Below, piece after piece: positions 44,513 through 53,487 of a stretch of 64,000 nt of DNA. The notes beneath the pieces are model-generated. The model was not told where the DNA came from. It saw nothing but the letters and a program-made list of their open reading frames with translations, and did not search any database. Numbering within the stretch: position 1 is the first letter of the stretch; each line of letters opens with the position of its first letter. This DNA is from Desulfofarcimen acetoxidans DSM 771 (lineage in GTDB: Bacteria > Bacillota > Desulfotomaculia > Desulfotomaculales > Desulfofarciminaceae), in NCBI RefSeq assembly GCF_000024205.1, contig NC_013216.1, positions 4,030,001-4,094,000 of the forward strand, read 5' to 3'. The position numbers and the translations under genes were made by a program.

Positions 44513-46879
44513 TTAAGCAGTCTGGTTAAATCTTCTTCTCTCAAACTCATAATTTTTTCTTACATCTCCCCATGATGAAGTTTTTGAGAAATAACCTATC
44601 ACCCTGGTTAAATAATCATCTATGGGTTTACCACATATCGGACAAACTTTGCCATTACCCACTATTGATGTGTGACCTTCTGAACAAATTCCGAAACCAT
44701 AGTTAACTGCAAAATGTTCTACTCCTTCTTTTAAACACATTAGAATTAACTTTTTCATGGTGTCAGGGTTGGTTACACGGTCTTGAACGTTAAGGTGTAA
44801 GATACCACCACCGGAGACATACTTCATAAACCTGCCGGTTAATTTAATACGGTCAATAGTGTCCATGTCAGCTATCAGGGGTATATACTGGTTGCTGTAT
44901 AAGGCAAATGGCTGTTTATCTTCGCCATATATTATCCGGTCTTTTTTTGCCAAAGTTACTGCAGTTGATTCAGCAGGTATTTCCTCGGTGTTAAAGCTGT
45001 GGCCAGTTTCTTTACTAAATGCCAAGGCATAATCCTCAATCTTTTTTAACACTGCTTCTGTGAAATCTTGACCTGCCAGGTTTTCCATGTCAAATCCTAA
45101 GAAGTGGCACATTTCATATAAACCGTGAATCCCGATTGTAGAAAAAAGCATGTCCAGATTAAACCACTTCAACGGGTTAAAGAATTTTAAAAATCCTCTT
45201 TCCACTCTTCTTCGTAAGATTTCCTCACGATGAACTAAAAGTAAGTCTTTTGCCATTTTTGTACGACTGTCAAGAATATTGAAGAAATCTTCTCTTGACT
45301 TAGCTTCCATTGCTATCCTCGGAAAATTTATTGTTACCACTCTATGAGACCCAATATTTAAGCCACCGTTGCCAAAGGTGTCAACACGGTAGTTCATTCT
45401 TTGATTTGTTGAAGGGGAAAATCTGCAACACATTGCTATTTTACTTCCCTCGTTGATGTAGATATTGTAAATACCAAGTTGGGTATTTGTTTTTGCCACA
45501 AAGTCAAGAAAATCTAAATCCAGAGGGTTTCTATTTTCGTCAACAGATAAGTTAACAGTCATTACCGGAAATCTATACGGCAATCCAGTTGACGGGTCTC
45601 CCTTTGAAAAGAATTCTGCTATGATTTTTTGAACATCCATGATGTAATCAATATTTACCTCACTGCCATCCGGGTAACGGTAATCTGTAAACAGTTTTTT
45701 TAAATTCTCTCGGTCAAAAATACTCACGTTAGTGAACGGACTCTGACCAGATACTCTAAATTTGTTATTCATCACATGAATAAATTTTTGCCAGAGATTT
45801 TCAATATACTTTCTACCCTCGCTGCTTTCGGTATCAATACCTTCACGTTCTAAGTACCAGCATAGGTTTACGATAAAATCACCGGGAGCTACAGCACCCA
45901 CAAACTCTTGACTTAAATCCATTGTCGTTTCAATAACCTGGGCTACAAAGGAATCAGAACGGTTGGGTGGTAAACTGTATAACTGACCATACATTCTGCC
46001 TTCAGTCATTAAATTAGCTGTTGAATAAGCAAAACAATAAGGCAATTGTACTCCGTAGCCTGAAGCATCGTGAAAATATAACTCGCCATTCCAAATAGCT
46101 TTAATTAACTCGTTAGCCCTTCTTGTTCCAAATCTCTTTTTTGAGTATCGCCAAAGCAGGTAATAACCTTCGAGTTTTAATATCCCTTTGGTAACTTCGG
46201 CTTGATAATTATTGGCTGAAAGTTCCTCATTGGCATTAGCATTAACATCTACTGAAGCATCAGCCAGTCTTTTGGTAAAGTAATCATGGGACATCTGGCC
46301 GACATCTACCTTACGGGGAGAAATACCGTCCAAACTGTTTAAGTCTTTGGTTTGGCTACTGCCAGGGTTAGTATTCTCCCCCACTGGTTCATTTTTCTTT
46401 TGTGATACAGATTTGAAAAGTCCTTTGCTTTCGGCATTTGATAACCAGGATAACTTTGCTTCCGGGGTTAAATTGGCAGGAACTAAATCGTGAAACTCTT
46501 TGGGTACATCAGCCAGCTTTGCTTCCAGTAAGCCATTGATTACAGTTTCTAATTCCTGTACACGAACACTGGTGGACTTGTAGCTGTCTTTTACCTTTAC
46601 CAGTTCCTCATTGGCCGTCTTATAAAGTTCTTCATATTTGCCTTGTTCTTCTTTGGCTTTCTTGTCTGCCTTTACTTTTTCAGTGTCAGCTTTTTCTTTC
46701 TCAGCCAGCAGTGACTCAAGTTTAGCCTGTATGTCCTTATATTTCTGGTTAACTTCCTCAAAACTTGATTTGGGAATCATATCTTCCTGCTGGTTGGTTT
46801 GACTCCTATTTTCCATGTTTTTCTCGGTAGATGTATTTTGTTCGTTCCCTGTGTTCTGATTATTGATTGCATCAACCAT
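44513..46879 (-). CDS. Phage scaffold protein fused in frame to anaerobic ribonucleotide reductase (NrdD)
   Basis: 788 residues from the ATG at 46879 (GGGAGG upstream). Residues ~1-170 are a Gpo-like phage scaffold: Gln/Asn-rich start, a coiled-coil (YKDIQAKLESLLAEKEKADT) and AKLADVPKEFHDLVPANLTP, the usual C-terminal scaffold region, then ENTNPGSS. From about residue 180 the chain is NrdD: QMSHDYFTKRLADASVDVNA, GYYLLWRYSKKRFG, the thiyl-radical region VQLPYCFAYS, Cys pairs near the end (GICSEGHTS, CPICG) and the glycyl-radical site RVIGYFSK. The normal NrdD N-terminal ATP-cone is missing. The joint looks like a deletion fusing two genes that kept the frame. NrdD activity requires NrdG, which is not in the window. 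Confidence 0.85.
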   Translation of the reverse strand: MVDAINNQNTGNEQNTSTEKNMENRSQTNQQEDMIPKSSFEEVNQKYKDIQAKLESLLAEKEKADTEKVKADKKAKEEQGKYEELYKTANEELVKVKDSYKSTSVRVQELETVINGLLEAKLADVPKEFHDLVPANLTPEAKLSWLSNAESKGLFKSVSQKKNEPVGENTNPGSSQTKDLNSLDGISPRKVDVGQMSHDYFTKRLADASVDVNANANEELSANNYQAEVTKGILKLEGYYLLWRYSKKRFGTRRANELIKAIWNGELYFHDASGYGVQLPYCFAYSTANLMTEGRMYGQLYSLPPNRSDSFVAQVIETTMDLSQEFVGAVAPGDFIVNLCWYLEREGIDTESSEGRKYIENLWQKFIHVMNNKFRVSGQSPFTNVSIFDRENLKKLFTDYRYPDGSEVNIDYIMDVQKIIAEFFSKGDPSTGLPYRFPVMTVNLSVDENRNPLDLDFLDFVAKTNTQLGIYNIYINEGSKIAMCCRFSPSTNQRMNYRVDTFGNGGLNIGSHRVVTINFPRIAMEAKSREDFFNILDSRTKMAKDLLLVHREEILRRRVERGFLKFFNPLKWFNLDMLFSTIGIHGLYEMCHFLGFDMENLAGQDFTEAVLKKIEDYALAFSKETGHSFNTEEIPAESTAVTLAKKDRIIYGEDKQPFALYSNQYIPLIADMDTIDRIKLTGRFMKYVSGGGILHLNVQDRVTNPDTMKKLILMCLKEGVEHFAVNYGFGICSEGHTSIVGNGKVCPICGKPIDDYLTRVIGYFSKTSSWGDVRKNYEFERRRFNQTA

Positions 46880-46966
46880 TTCGAAGCCTCCCTTTATTAC
46901 CTGTAATACAATTAATTTGTGGTATACTAGATATAGTGGGAACATCAAACCGGGAGTTGGTAAATT

Positions 46967-47323
46967 ATGATGCCAAGATTTATTAGAATCAACGGTCAAA
47001 CGAGAGAAGATAGGCATGATATGATTAGTAAAGTTAATACCGCTATATCTAATAGTGGAGCCTGGATACTTAACTTTAAAATGTTTTCCAACAGGCTAAT
47101 CAATATACTTTTTGAAGTTCCTACGAATAACATAGACAAACTCTATGCATCATTGTTAGATACTGGCCTTGAATTATATGAGGAAAGCAAAGCATTATTG
47201 GAGGAATGTAGCAACCAGCAAAAGTATGTTAATGACGATTTTGATATTGCTGGTACTCTCCAGGTAACATTTATTCACAATGAACCTGATTTAAAAATTG
47301 ATGTACCACCATTTGATTTATAA
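46967..47323 (+). CDS. Hypothetical protein between scaffold and minor capsid genes (118 aa)
   Basis: 118 residues on the plus strand, against its neighbours, with GGGAG before the ATG. It looks like a soluble alpha/beta protein (ISKVNTAISNSGAWILNFKM; RLINILFEVPTNNIDKLYAS). Its end overlaps the end of the minor capsid gene by 6 bases. I recognise no family. Its opposite orientation suggests an inserted moron gene with its own promoter in the 90-base gap from the scaffold gene. Confidence 0.55.
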   Translation: MMPRFIRINGQTREDRHDMISKVNTAISNSGAWILNFKMFSNRLINILFEVPTNNIDKLYASLLDTGLELYEESKALLEECSNQQKYVNDDFDIAGTLQVTFIHNEPDLKIDVPPFDL

Positions 47324-48202
47324 AGTTTGGGGTTTTTGTTTATGCTTTACCAAGACTGATTTGGGTAGTAACGATATATTTCGTAATGGCGATATATGAT
47401 GTTTGCAGTTTGGATGAAATATTTTGCCACTCTGCCTTAACTCCCGATATGTCTTATAACCAGGTGTTACACCGTTCATAGAAATAACCATACCCTCATA
47501 ATTACGGCAAGCATCTTTGGCACCGTGAGAAGAAATAACGGCCAGGTCAACACCTCTTTCCAGTGACTCTACCCTTACCCCTTCAATGTGTGACTGTTGT
47601 AGTTTGGTTCTAACTACCATCTCAGCATAAGTTGATAAGTTCCACCTTCTCCCTGCTTTATCTACTATGCCTACCCAAGCTTCAGATTCAAGTCTTCTTG
47701 ATAATCCTTGCCGGGTGAGTTTATCTACAATTTCATTTCTTTGTGTTCTCCGGCCAAGCTGTTCAATTGTTCTGAGTCTCATGGTGTCACTGACAACACT
47801 TCTGACAAGCTGCTTTATTTTTCTCTCCGTGTTTTGTGTTGCCATGAGTAAATCGGTATAGGTATCATTTATTAAAGATTCAACCGTATCTCTTGCCAGA
47901 AGTGAAAAGGAAGCTAGACTGGCAGCTTCGGCAAGTGAAGCTGCTTCTCCGATTGTCCATATTGTACCAGCCTGTCCATCTATAAAAGCCTGTGTTACTG
48001 TCTCCTCTGTCCACTGCTGTGTTTGGTTGTTCAATTCGTTTAAAATATAAGCTATCTGATTTAACAGTGAGGTAGCATGTGACATTTCTATTCCGTTGGT
48101 AATTCCTCTGAGTTCGTAAGCTATTTTTTGCAATGCTTTTTTGTAATAGTTAATTAATCTTTGTTCATCCCGTTCATAACTGAGTTCCGGTATAGTTCGC
48201 AT
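47318..48202 (-). CDS. Phage minor capsid protein (Min_cap2-like)
   Basis: 294 residues. The N-terminal helical part (YKKALQKIAYELRGITNGIE; IAYILNELNNQTQQWTEETV) and the C-terminal VISSHGAKDACRNYEGMVIS, then GKIFHPNCKHHISPLR, match minor head proteins that follow the portal gene in Siphoviridae-type operons; the latter region is similar to the Mu-F-like domain. Its start overlaps the portal stop by one base. Structural role in the head-portal vertex. Confidence 0.85.
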   Translation of the reverse strand: MRTIPELSYERDEQRLINYYKKALQKIAYELRGITNGIEMSHATSLLNQIAYILNELNNQTQQWTEETVTQAFIDGQAGTIWTIGEAASLAEAASLASFSLLARDTVESLINDTYTDLLMATQNTERKIKQLVRSVVSDTMRLRTIEQLGRRTQRNEIVDKLTRQGLSRRLESEAWVGIVDKAGRRWNLSTYAEMVVRTKLQQSHIEGVRVESLERGVDLAVISSHGAKDACRNYEGMVISMNGVTPGYKTYRELRQSGKIFHPNCKHHISPLRNISLLPKSVLVKHKQKPQTL

Positions 48203-49668
48203 TAGCTGCCACCTACGGAGGCTTCTACATTAAATGCAGTAGGGTCTGCTGCTAACATTGAGTCTTCTTCATCTTGAATTCTTTTTAGTTCAATGTCAGC
48301 CTGTTCTTCAGTCAGATTATCCAGCCACATTATAGCTGATTTCTGTGATACCGTGGCTTTACCGGCAGTACGAATAGCCATGATGTTTGCCATTTCCGTT
48401 TCATCATCAGGTAAACCATCATTAAATTTAATTTTCGGTATGGTAACTGTGTAATCTATTGTTTGACGGCTTTGTTCTAATAGCTGGGCAATGAGTAAAA
48501 TCTGCTTTAACCCTTTGTCATAATACTGTCTTTTACGGTTAATCTTGGCTAACAGTGAATTCATTCGCCACTTGATTGACAGTCCAGATGAACCACTGGT
48601 GCCGGAATCACCTTTACCCAGTGCCACTGCCGGTATCTCAGAGTTAATTAACAGAATATCGATTAATTTTTCCAATTCCATAAATGCTGCCTGTAACTGG
48701 CCATCCCAGGTGATGTATTGAGGTACAATATCATCTTTACCCAGCATTTCAAATACTTTATCAATGCCAACACGGAATACCGGGTTACCCTGTTCGTCTT
48801 CTCCCAGTGTGCCAGTGGGAACAGCAATGGCTGGGTCTGCATGTTTATCTAAAATGGTAGCAATCTGAGAAAGACGGTGGTTTATTTCGTCAAACAGTCC
48901 TTTGTTTTCGGAGATGTCATCAATACCCTGCCAGTCTTCGTCAGTGGCGAAGTTAGGGATGTGTACTACTAGGGGGAAAGGTACTCCTGTTTCTACAGTG
49001 TTTTCGGCTGAATATATTTCTGCTGATATACCCCATTCCGTTATTTCATTGTCAACCGTGATAACCAAAGGGTTTAATCTCCACTTGCTGTATTTGATTA
49101 AGCCGGGGTAATGTGATTCAACATTTAATATCCATTTTTCATCGTCACTGTCTTTGACCAGTAACGGGTAAGCAATGTGATAAGCAATTATTTTATTGGC
49201 ATCTCCCGGTATTGTTTCGGGAAAGACATACTCAGCATTTTGGGGTTCGATAAATACTCGAAACGGGTCAATACTTACATCAATTAAACCACCGTACATC
49301 TGGCCGTAACGGATTTTATAAAAACTGTCTCCACGGTAAGCATTGCCAATGGCACTTTCATAATTGGTTATATTAAGGTCGTTATCTGCCACTAATTGGT
49401 CAATTTTCACTTGTTCAAGGGAATTATCCTCTTTACCGGCTGAGAAAACGGGAGCTTCACCAAATAAAAAATCTGCCGACTTCTTGCAGATAATCCCCGG
49501 CAGGTTTGCTGATATATACACTATTTCGTTTTGTCTTGAAGTAAGCCGGTCTTGGACTTTTTTAAATACATCGTAATGCTGGCCTAAGAACAGCTTTTTA
49601 TTCTCTCTGTATCGTTTGATTCTTTCCCTGTGGGAAGGTGGAGGGTAGTATCCACCAATAGCAAACAT
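48202..49668 (-). CDS. Phage portal protein
   Basis: 488 residues of the SPP1 gp6/phage_prot_Gp6 type: RYRENKKLFLGQHYDVFKKV, IVYISANLPGIICKKSADFL, EDWQGIDDISENKGLFDEIN and GDSGTSGSSGLSIKWRMNSL near the C-terminus. Twelve such subunits form the DNA entry vertex of the capsid. It sits between TerL and the minor capsid gene, the canonical order. Confidence 0.92.
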   Translation of the reverse strand: MFAIGGYYPPPSHRERIKRYRENKKLFLGQHYDVFKKVQDRLTSRQNEIVYISANLPGIICKKSADFLFGEAPVFSAGKEDNSLEQVKIDQLVADNDLNITNYESAIGNAYRGDSFYKIRYGQMYGGLIDVSIDPFRVFIEPQNAEYVFPETIPGDANKIIAYHIAYPLLVKDSDDEKWILNVESHYPGLIKYSKWRLNPLVITVDNEITEWGISAEIYSAENTVETGVPFPLVVHIPNFATDEDWQGIDDISENKGLFDEINHRLSQIATILDKHADPAIAVPTGTLGEDEQGNPVFRVGIDKVFEMLGKDDIVPQYITWDGQLQAAFMELEKLIDILLINSEIPAVALGKGDSGTSGSSGLSIKWRMNSLLAKINRKRQYYDKGLKQILLIAQLLEQSRQTIDYTVTIPKIKFNDGLPDDETEMANIMAIRTAGKATVSQKSAIMWLDNLTEEQADIELKRIQDEEDSMLAADPTAFNVEASVGGS

Positions 49669-49708
49669 GGCATCACCCCTTACTTATATAGTTAGCTGGC
49701 GACACTTT

Positions 49709-51376
49709 TTACAACCCTTTTGGCTTCTGGTGATAAGTTTTTCTTCTACCACCTCCACAAAGTTCAACAGCCATCTGCAATGCATCCGGTAAGTCATCAT
49801 GGTCATGTGTGGGGAACTGTTCCAGCATTTCGAGTAGCAGCCTTTGATGTTTCATTAGTCGTAATATACCGTTTTCTAAAAGTGGCTCCAGTGATTCGAT
49901 TCTTTCTTCTTTACGGGTTTTGCTGGTAACAGCTTTGATTTTGGTGTAGTAGATTTTTTCTTGGGGAAGACGGTCACGAAGTTGACGGAAGAAATCAATC
50001 TGAGCTTGAACTGTTTCAACGGCAAAGACCTTTGGCCTGTACTGTCGTATTTTTTCTACTGCCACATTTAAGGCTTCATGTGCCGGACATTTTTTTGACC
50101 AGGTATCAATACAGAAAATGATGCCGGTTATTCTGTCTCTTGCCACTGTTACTATGGCATTGTAATCACTTCTGTTATTTTTGCCGAAGGCTATGTCCCA
50201 GGCTGAGAAGTAATCTAACGGTAAATTCCTGCCTCTTCTGTCTTTTAAATCACTGTAATCAAAATATGTGTAAATTGACGGCCTGAATATCTGTGTATCT
50301 TCGTCAATCGGATTATTCATGTATTCAGAACCGAAAGCCCTGGAGCCAATATTAACCTTTTCCATCATAAGCTTGGCATAAGAGAACCGGCCTGACCATA
50401 ACACTTTAACACCTTTATCCATTTCATCAGTATTGGCATGGTAGAAAGCTAAAGCATCTTCCAGCCGGTTTTCATTTTCCTGGTCACGGTAAATACTCTC
50501 AAATTTCTGCCAGAGATCTTCCCTATCCGGTGGGTTTACTATGGCTGAGTAAATCCTGCTTTCAAAGTCGGCACGTTTTAAAACACTGATCAGTAGACCA
50601 GAGCCGTGGACTATCGTACCCATGTAGATAAAAGCAGTTCTGTCAGGGTCACCTATTGGCATAACAACTGAGTTAAACCAGTGAATATTCTTTTCTCTCA
50701 ATTCAGGGGTATTTGTATTTTTGGAACTCTCCAGGTCATCACATATTACCAGGTCTGGCCGGTAGGAACCGTTTCTTTTACCCCTTAACTGCTTACCCAT
50801 CGAAGCAGCTTCTACCAGAACACCGTTTTTTGTGAGAAATGCTTCCTGATTGTCACGGTCATTTAAAGATTTTTTGGGTGAAAGCAGTTCCCCGAAGTCT
50901 TCTCTTAGCTTTAGATTAAATTTTAGCTGCATGGCTATCCACTCAATGAATTTCTTGGCTGAAGTGTCGGTCTCGGAGATAATCAGAATGTACCGTCTTA
51001 ATCTAAAGCATATTTGGTGTACAGGGAAGCAGTTGGAGAGGTAGGCAGACTTAGCATGACCCCTGGGTGCAGCCCACCCTATCCTGGCTGTCGGATTTAG
51101 ACTGGATACTTCATCGAGGATTCCACATAAATCACGGTGAAAATTAGGGGCAATAGCTAAACTTACACCAGCAGGTATTAAATTTTGTTCATTTGCCGGG
51201 TTTTTGCTGTCAGAAAAATATTCATACATGAAATACAAAACATCTGATTCCGAACGGTCTATTCTTTTTAATCTTACAATTTCTTTTAAGTCAGAGAGAT
51301 AGTTTTCCCACTGTTCTTCATCTAGTTCTGTGGTGTCTTTTATGTTTTCATACAGATTTATCCTTTTATCCAGCAA
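49709..51376 (-). CDS. terL: Phage terminase large subunit
   Basis: 555 residues from a TTG at 51376. The Walker A-like segment is IGWAAPRGHAKSAYLSN, Walker B is DLVICDDLE, and the C-terminal nuclease half has FSAWDIAFGKNNRSDYNAIV and VFAVETVQAQIDFFRQLRD with the metal-binding acids. The protein cuts and pumps concatemeric DNA into proheads. The frame stays open to an ATT at 51418 with GGGGTG at good spacing and no standard start in between, so the real start may be that AUU codon or the TTG. Portal follows 40 bases after its stop. Confidence 0.93.
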   Translation of the reverse strand: MLDKRINLYENIKDTTELDEEQWENYLSDLKEIVRLKRIDRSESDVLYFMYEYFSDSKNPANEQNLIPAGVSLAIAPNFHRDLCGILDEVSSLNPTARIGWAAPRGHAKSAYLSNCFPVHQICFRLRRYILIISETDTSAKKFIEWIAMQLKFNLKLREDFGELLSPKKSLNDRDNQEAFLTKNGVLVEAASMGKQLRGKRNGSYRPDLVICDDLESSKNTNTPELREKNIHWFNSVVMPIGDPDRTAFIYMGTIVHGSGLLISVLKRADFESRIYSAIVNPPDREDLWQKFESIYRDQENENRLEDALAFYHANTDEMDKGVKVLWSGRFSYAKLMMEKVNIGSRAFGSEYMNNPIDEDTQIFRPSIYTYFDYSDLKDRRGRNLPLDYFSAWDIAFGKNNRSDYNAIVTVARDRITGIIFCIDTWSKKCPAHEALNVAVEKIRQYRPKVFAVETVQAQIDFFRQLRDRLPQEKIYYTKIKAVTSKTRKEERIESLEPLLENGILRLMKHQRLLLEMLEQFPTHDHDDLPDALQMAVELCGGGRRKTYHQKPKGL

Positions 51377-51511
51377 TAGAATCCGTTCACGTCTTTGTCG
51401 TTGGTCTAAAATGTCAATACTATTTCACCCCTAACACGTCACCAGGCTTCGGTAAATATGTCCCTTTTAAGTATGGATTTAACGGTAATGTATTTGCTTA
51501 TGCAAAATAAT

Positions 51512-51540
51512 AAAGACGTACCAAAGCGATCCTGGCACGT
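51512..51540 (-). terminator. Terminator after the Panacea-partner gene
   Basis: GACGTACCA pairs with TGGCACGTC (one wobble) around a 9-base loop, with a T-rich minus-strand tail. It separates the toxin-antitoxin pair from terL. Confidence 0.65.
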
Positions 51541-51557
51541 CCTATAAGTATTCTTAA

Positions 51558-52001
51558 TTAAGTATGTTTTAGTTTGGATTTATAAAACTCGTGGTCTTTA
51601 TCTAAAAAGACTACATAAAAAACATTTCTGACAACATGACCGATAATACATTGCTTACCAGTTATATGAATTCTTGCCCATAATGCATCATCTGGAATGT
51701 GTTTAGGGTGGAAAAATTCAGTAACATTTTTAGGAGGAAAATCACCATATACTGTAAATTTATCGGTATTAGACTGTGATGTAAGTGTAGAACAGCAATA
51801 ATTCCTTATTAATTCAAAAGCTCTGGCAAGAATTCCTTCCTTTTCCCACTCAATTAACGATTGCCCTTGTTCCCTGTCTAAATCTTTTAAACTAAATAGA
51901 AACATGCTATTTGAATCTTGTTCATCCTGTTTTGCTTTGTTATTGTTTGATAATCCTGTAAACAAACTTCTTTGTTTTTTAGTCTTCGGTATTTTTGCCA
52001 T
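51558..52001 (-). CDS. Putative toxin partner of the Panacea-domain protein
   Basis: 147 residues from the ATG at 52001 (GGGAG upstream). The N-terminal ~45 residues are basic and low-complexity. The C-terminal part has WARIHITGKQCIIGHVVRNV, then FYVVFLDKDHEFYKSKLKHT. Proteins ending in a FLDKDHxF-type motif are common as second genes after Panacea (DUF4065/SocA-like) antitoxins. Its start overlaps the end of the Panacea gene by 23 bases, as in coupled toxin-antitoxin pairs. Toxin activity is inference. Confidence 0.6.
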   Translation of the reverse strand: MAKIPKTKKQRSLFTGLSNNNKAKQDEQDSNSMFLFSLKDLDREQGQSLIEWEKEGILARAFELIRNYCCSTLTSQSNTDKFTVYGDFPPKNVTEFFHPKHIPDDALWARIHITGKQCIIGHVVRNVFYVVFLDKDHEFYKSKLKHT

Positions 52002-52470
52002 AAAGCATGCTCCCATAGAATTGCTTTATCAAATCTTTATATATTACGGCTTCACATTTATCACTTGGAGCATAACCAAGTCTTGCTCTTCGCCATGGTT
52101 CTTCAGAATGAGTTAGGCACTCTAAATAATATGCTGTTTTATCCCCATATTCATCTAAAACATCATTTATCAGTTCTAATTGTTCACTGCTAATGTATTC
52201 AGATATATCAAAATAACCTTCCTCTAATTTAATTGGGTCATATAAAACTGATTTATCTCTAAAGTAATTCCAGATATTACGAACTACCGGGCCATGCATC
52301 CATGCTTCAAATTGATCTTCAATTAAAGGTTGGTTAAAATAAACATTATGCCATGCATCAACATAATATATTAGTTTTTGCAATTTCAAATGACTTACTT
52401 CATGGCCTTTATCATTAACATACTTAATGACATGCCTAGATAAATCAATTGGATTTATTTGTTTCAACAT
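51979..52470 (-). CDS. Panacea (DUF4065/SocA-like) domain protein
   Basis: 163 residues from the ATG at 52470 (AAGGGGGG upstream). The domain reads VSHLKLQKLIYYVDAWHNVY, then FNQPLIEDQFEAWMHGPVVR and IWNYFRDKS, the classic Panacea sequence. These domains act as antitoxins with very varied toxins, often by binding or by delivering proteins to proteolysis. It is followed by an overlapping partner gene. Known hyperpromiscuous antitoxin context fits a phage-carried toxin-antitoxin or anti-phage module. Confidence 0.85.
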   Translation of the reverse strand: MLKQINPIDLSRHVIKYVNDKGHEVSHLKLQKLIYYVDAWHNVYFNQPLIEDQFEAWMHGPVVRNIWNYFRDKSVLYDPIKLEEGYFDISEYISSEQLELINDVLDEYGDKTAYYLECLTHSEEPWRRARLGYAPSDKCEAVIYKDLIKQFYGSMLYGKNTED

Positions 52471-52564
52471 AATATTAACCCCCCTTCTCATAATTAAATA
52501 ATACCATAATAACATTGCTTTTAGAATAAGTAACATTAAACTAAATTTTTACTGATATATTTTC

Positions 52565-53023
52565 TTAAACTAGATTAAGTTTAAAGTTTGCCGTTTCAAG
52601 GTTTTTGATATCTATTCCCCAATCACTATAACCATCGGCAATTATACTGAAATATGCTTCCCCCGGAGGTGTCAGCATATAGTGGTCAAGCATACGATAA
52701 ACAAAGGCTTTAACTATCTCCCCGGTATCTTCTCTGACAACTTCGATAACATGCCTGTTATACAGCCGGGGATAACCTTCATAACGGTCAAGTGATTCAC
52801 GGTCAAATTTTGATACTTTGTATATTGCACCTGTTACAGAGTCACCATCTTTTGGCTGTATGTCAGCTACCCCGTTTCCTCTCCAGTTCCCCTTAAAGGT
52901 TAACTCATAATCTGCCAACGTTGCCTTGGCAATTGGTATGCTGTCAGGACATCTATTTTGCATTTGTTCTTTATGAAGATTGGAACCGTAAGCGAAGTAA
53001 TATAGTTGCAGCAGTCTTTTCAT
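52565..53023 (-). CDS. AIG2-like gamma-glutamylcyclotransferase-family protein
   Basis: 152 residues with YYFAYGSNLHKEQM, the signature of the GGCT/AIG2 fold, then GDSVTGAIYKVSKFDRESLD and YEGYPRLYNRHVIEV, which contains the catalytic Glu. Members cyclise gamma-glutamyl amides and release the amine, giving pyroglutamate. AGGAGG precedes the ATG. It lies in the same cluster as an amidoligase and an ABC-GNAT fusion, which suggests a role in making or reversing gamma-glutamyl-type amides. Confidence 0.85.
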   Translation of the reverse strand: MKRLLQLYYFAYGSNLHKEQMQNRCPDSIPIAKATLADYELTFKGNWRGNGVADIQPKDGDSVTGAIYKVSKFDRESLDRYEGYPRLYNRHVIEVVREDTGEIVKAFVYRMLDHYMLTPPGEAYFSIIADGYSDWGIDIKNLETANFKLNLV

Positions 53024-53109
53024 TATGTCAAACCTCCTGAAGTTGCCTGTAAATGTTTTATATGTATATTATATTACGGAATAGGGTAAATTTCAAGGAC
53101 AGAAAAGAA

Positions 53110-53137
53110 AAAAGACGGGATTTTATTCCACGTCTTA
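53110..53137 (-). terminator. Terminator after the 91-aa gene
   Basis: AAGACG/CGTCTT inverted repeat with a 13-base loop; the minus strand continues into TTTTTTCTTTTC. Confidence 0.65.
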
Positions 53138-53138
53138 G

Positions 53139-53414
53139 TTATTCTTGTATTTTGAGGTTTGTAATAATTTCTACCCTTACGAGTTCAAGAATAAAGCTTT
53201 CATAGTCAGTATAGGAAATTTCTTTGCCGGTCTGGAACTGTACCCTTCTTTGGGTGTCCTTCATGTATTCTTTAACGTCTTTTCCCGGTTTAAAAGATGT
53301 ACTACGAAGTTTTCTCACTAATTCCTCATAGGTTTTACCCTCTAAGACTAACCCATCTATAAAGGTAGCTATAAGCATTTTTAACAACCTTTCCTTTTTA
53401 GCTGATTGTGCCAC
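53139..53414 (-). CDS. Small phage protein in the amidoligase cluster (91 aa)
   Basis: From the GTG at 53414 (GGAAGGGG upstream) the frame encodes 91 residues: SAKKERLLKMLIATFIDGLV, EELVRKLRSTSFKPGKDVKE and FQTGKEISYTDYESFILELV. It is helical and charged; I know no family. It lies 70 bases after the amidoligase gene and before the AIG2 gene with a terminator between, so it is transcribed with the former. A substrate peptide or carrier is conceivable but unsupported. Confidence 0.5.
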   Translation of the reverse strand: MAQSAKKERLLKMLIATFIDGLVLEGKTYEELVRKLRSTSFKPGKDVKEYMKDTQRRVQFQTGKEISYTDYESFILELVRVEIITNLKIQE

Positions 53415-53487
53415 TATTATTATTCCCCTTCCGGTTAATTTATTATATATGGAGAGTCGGGCTATTACAACCCGACCCTTTATTCTA

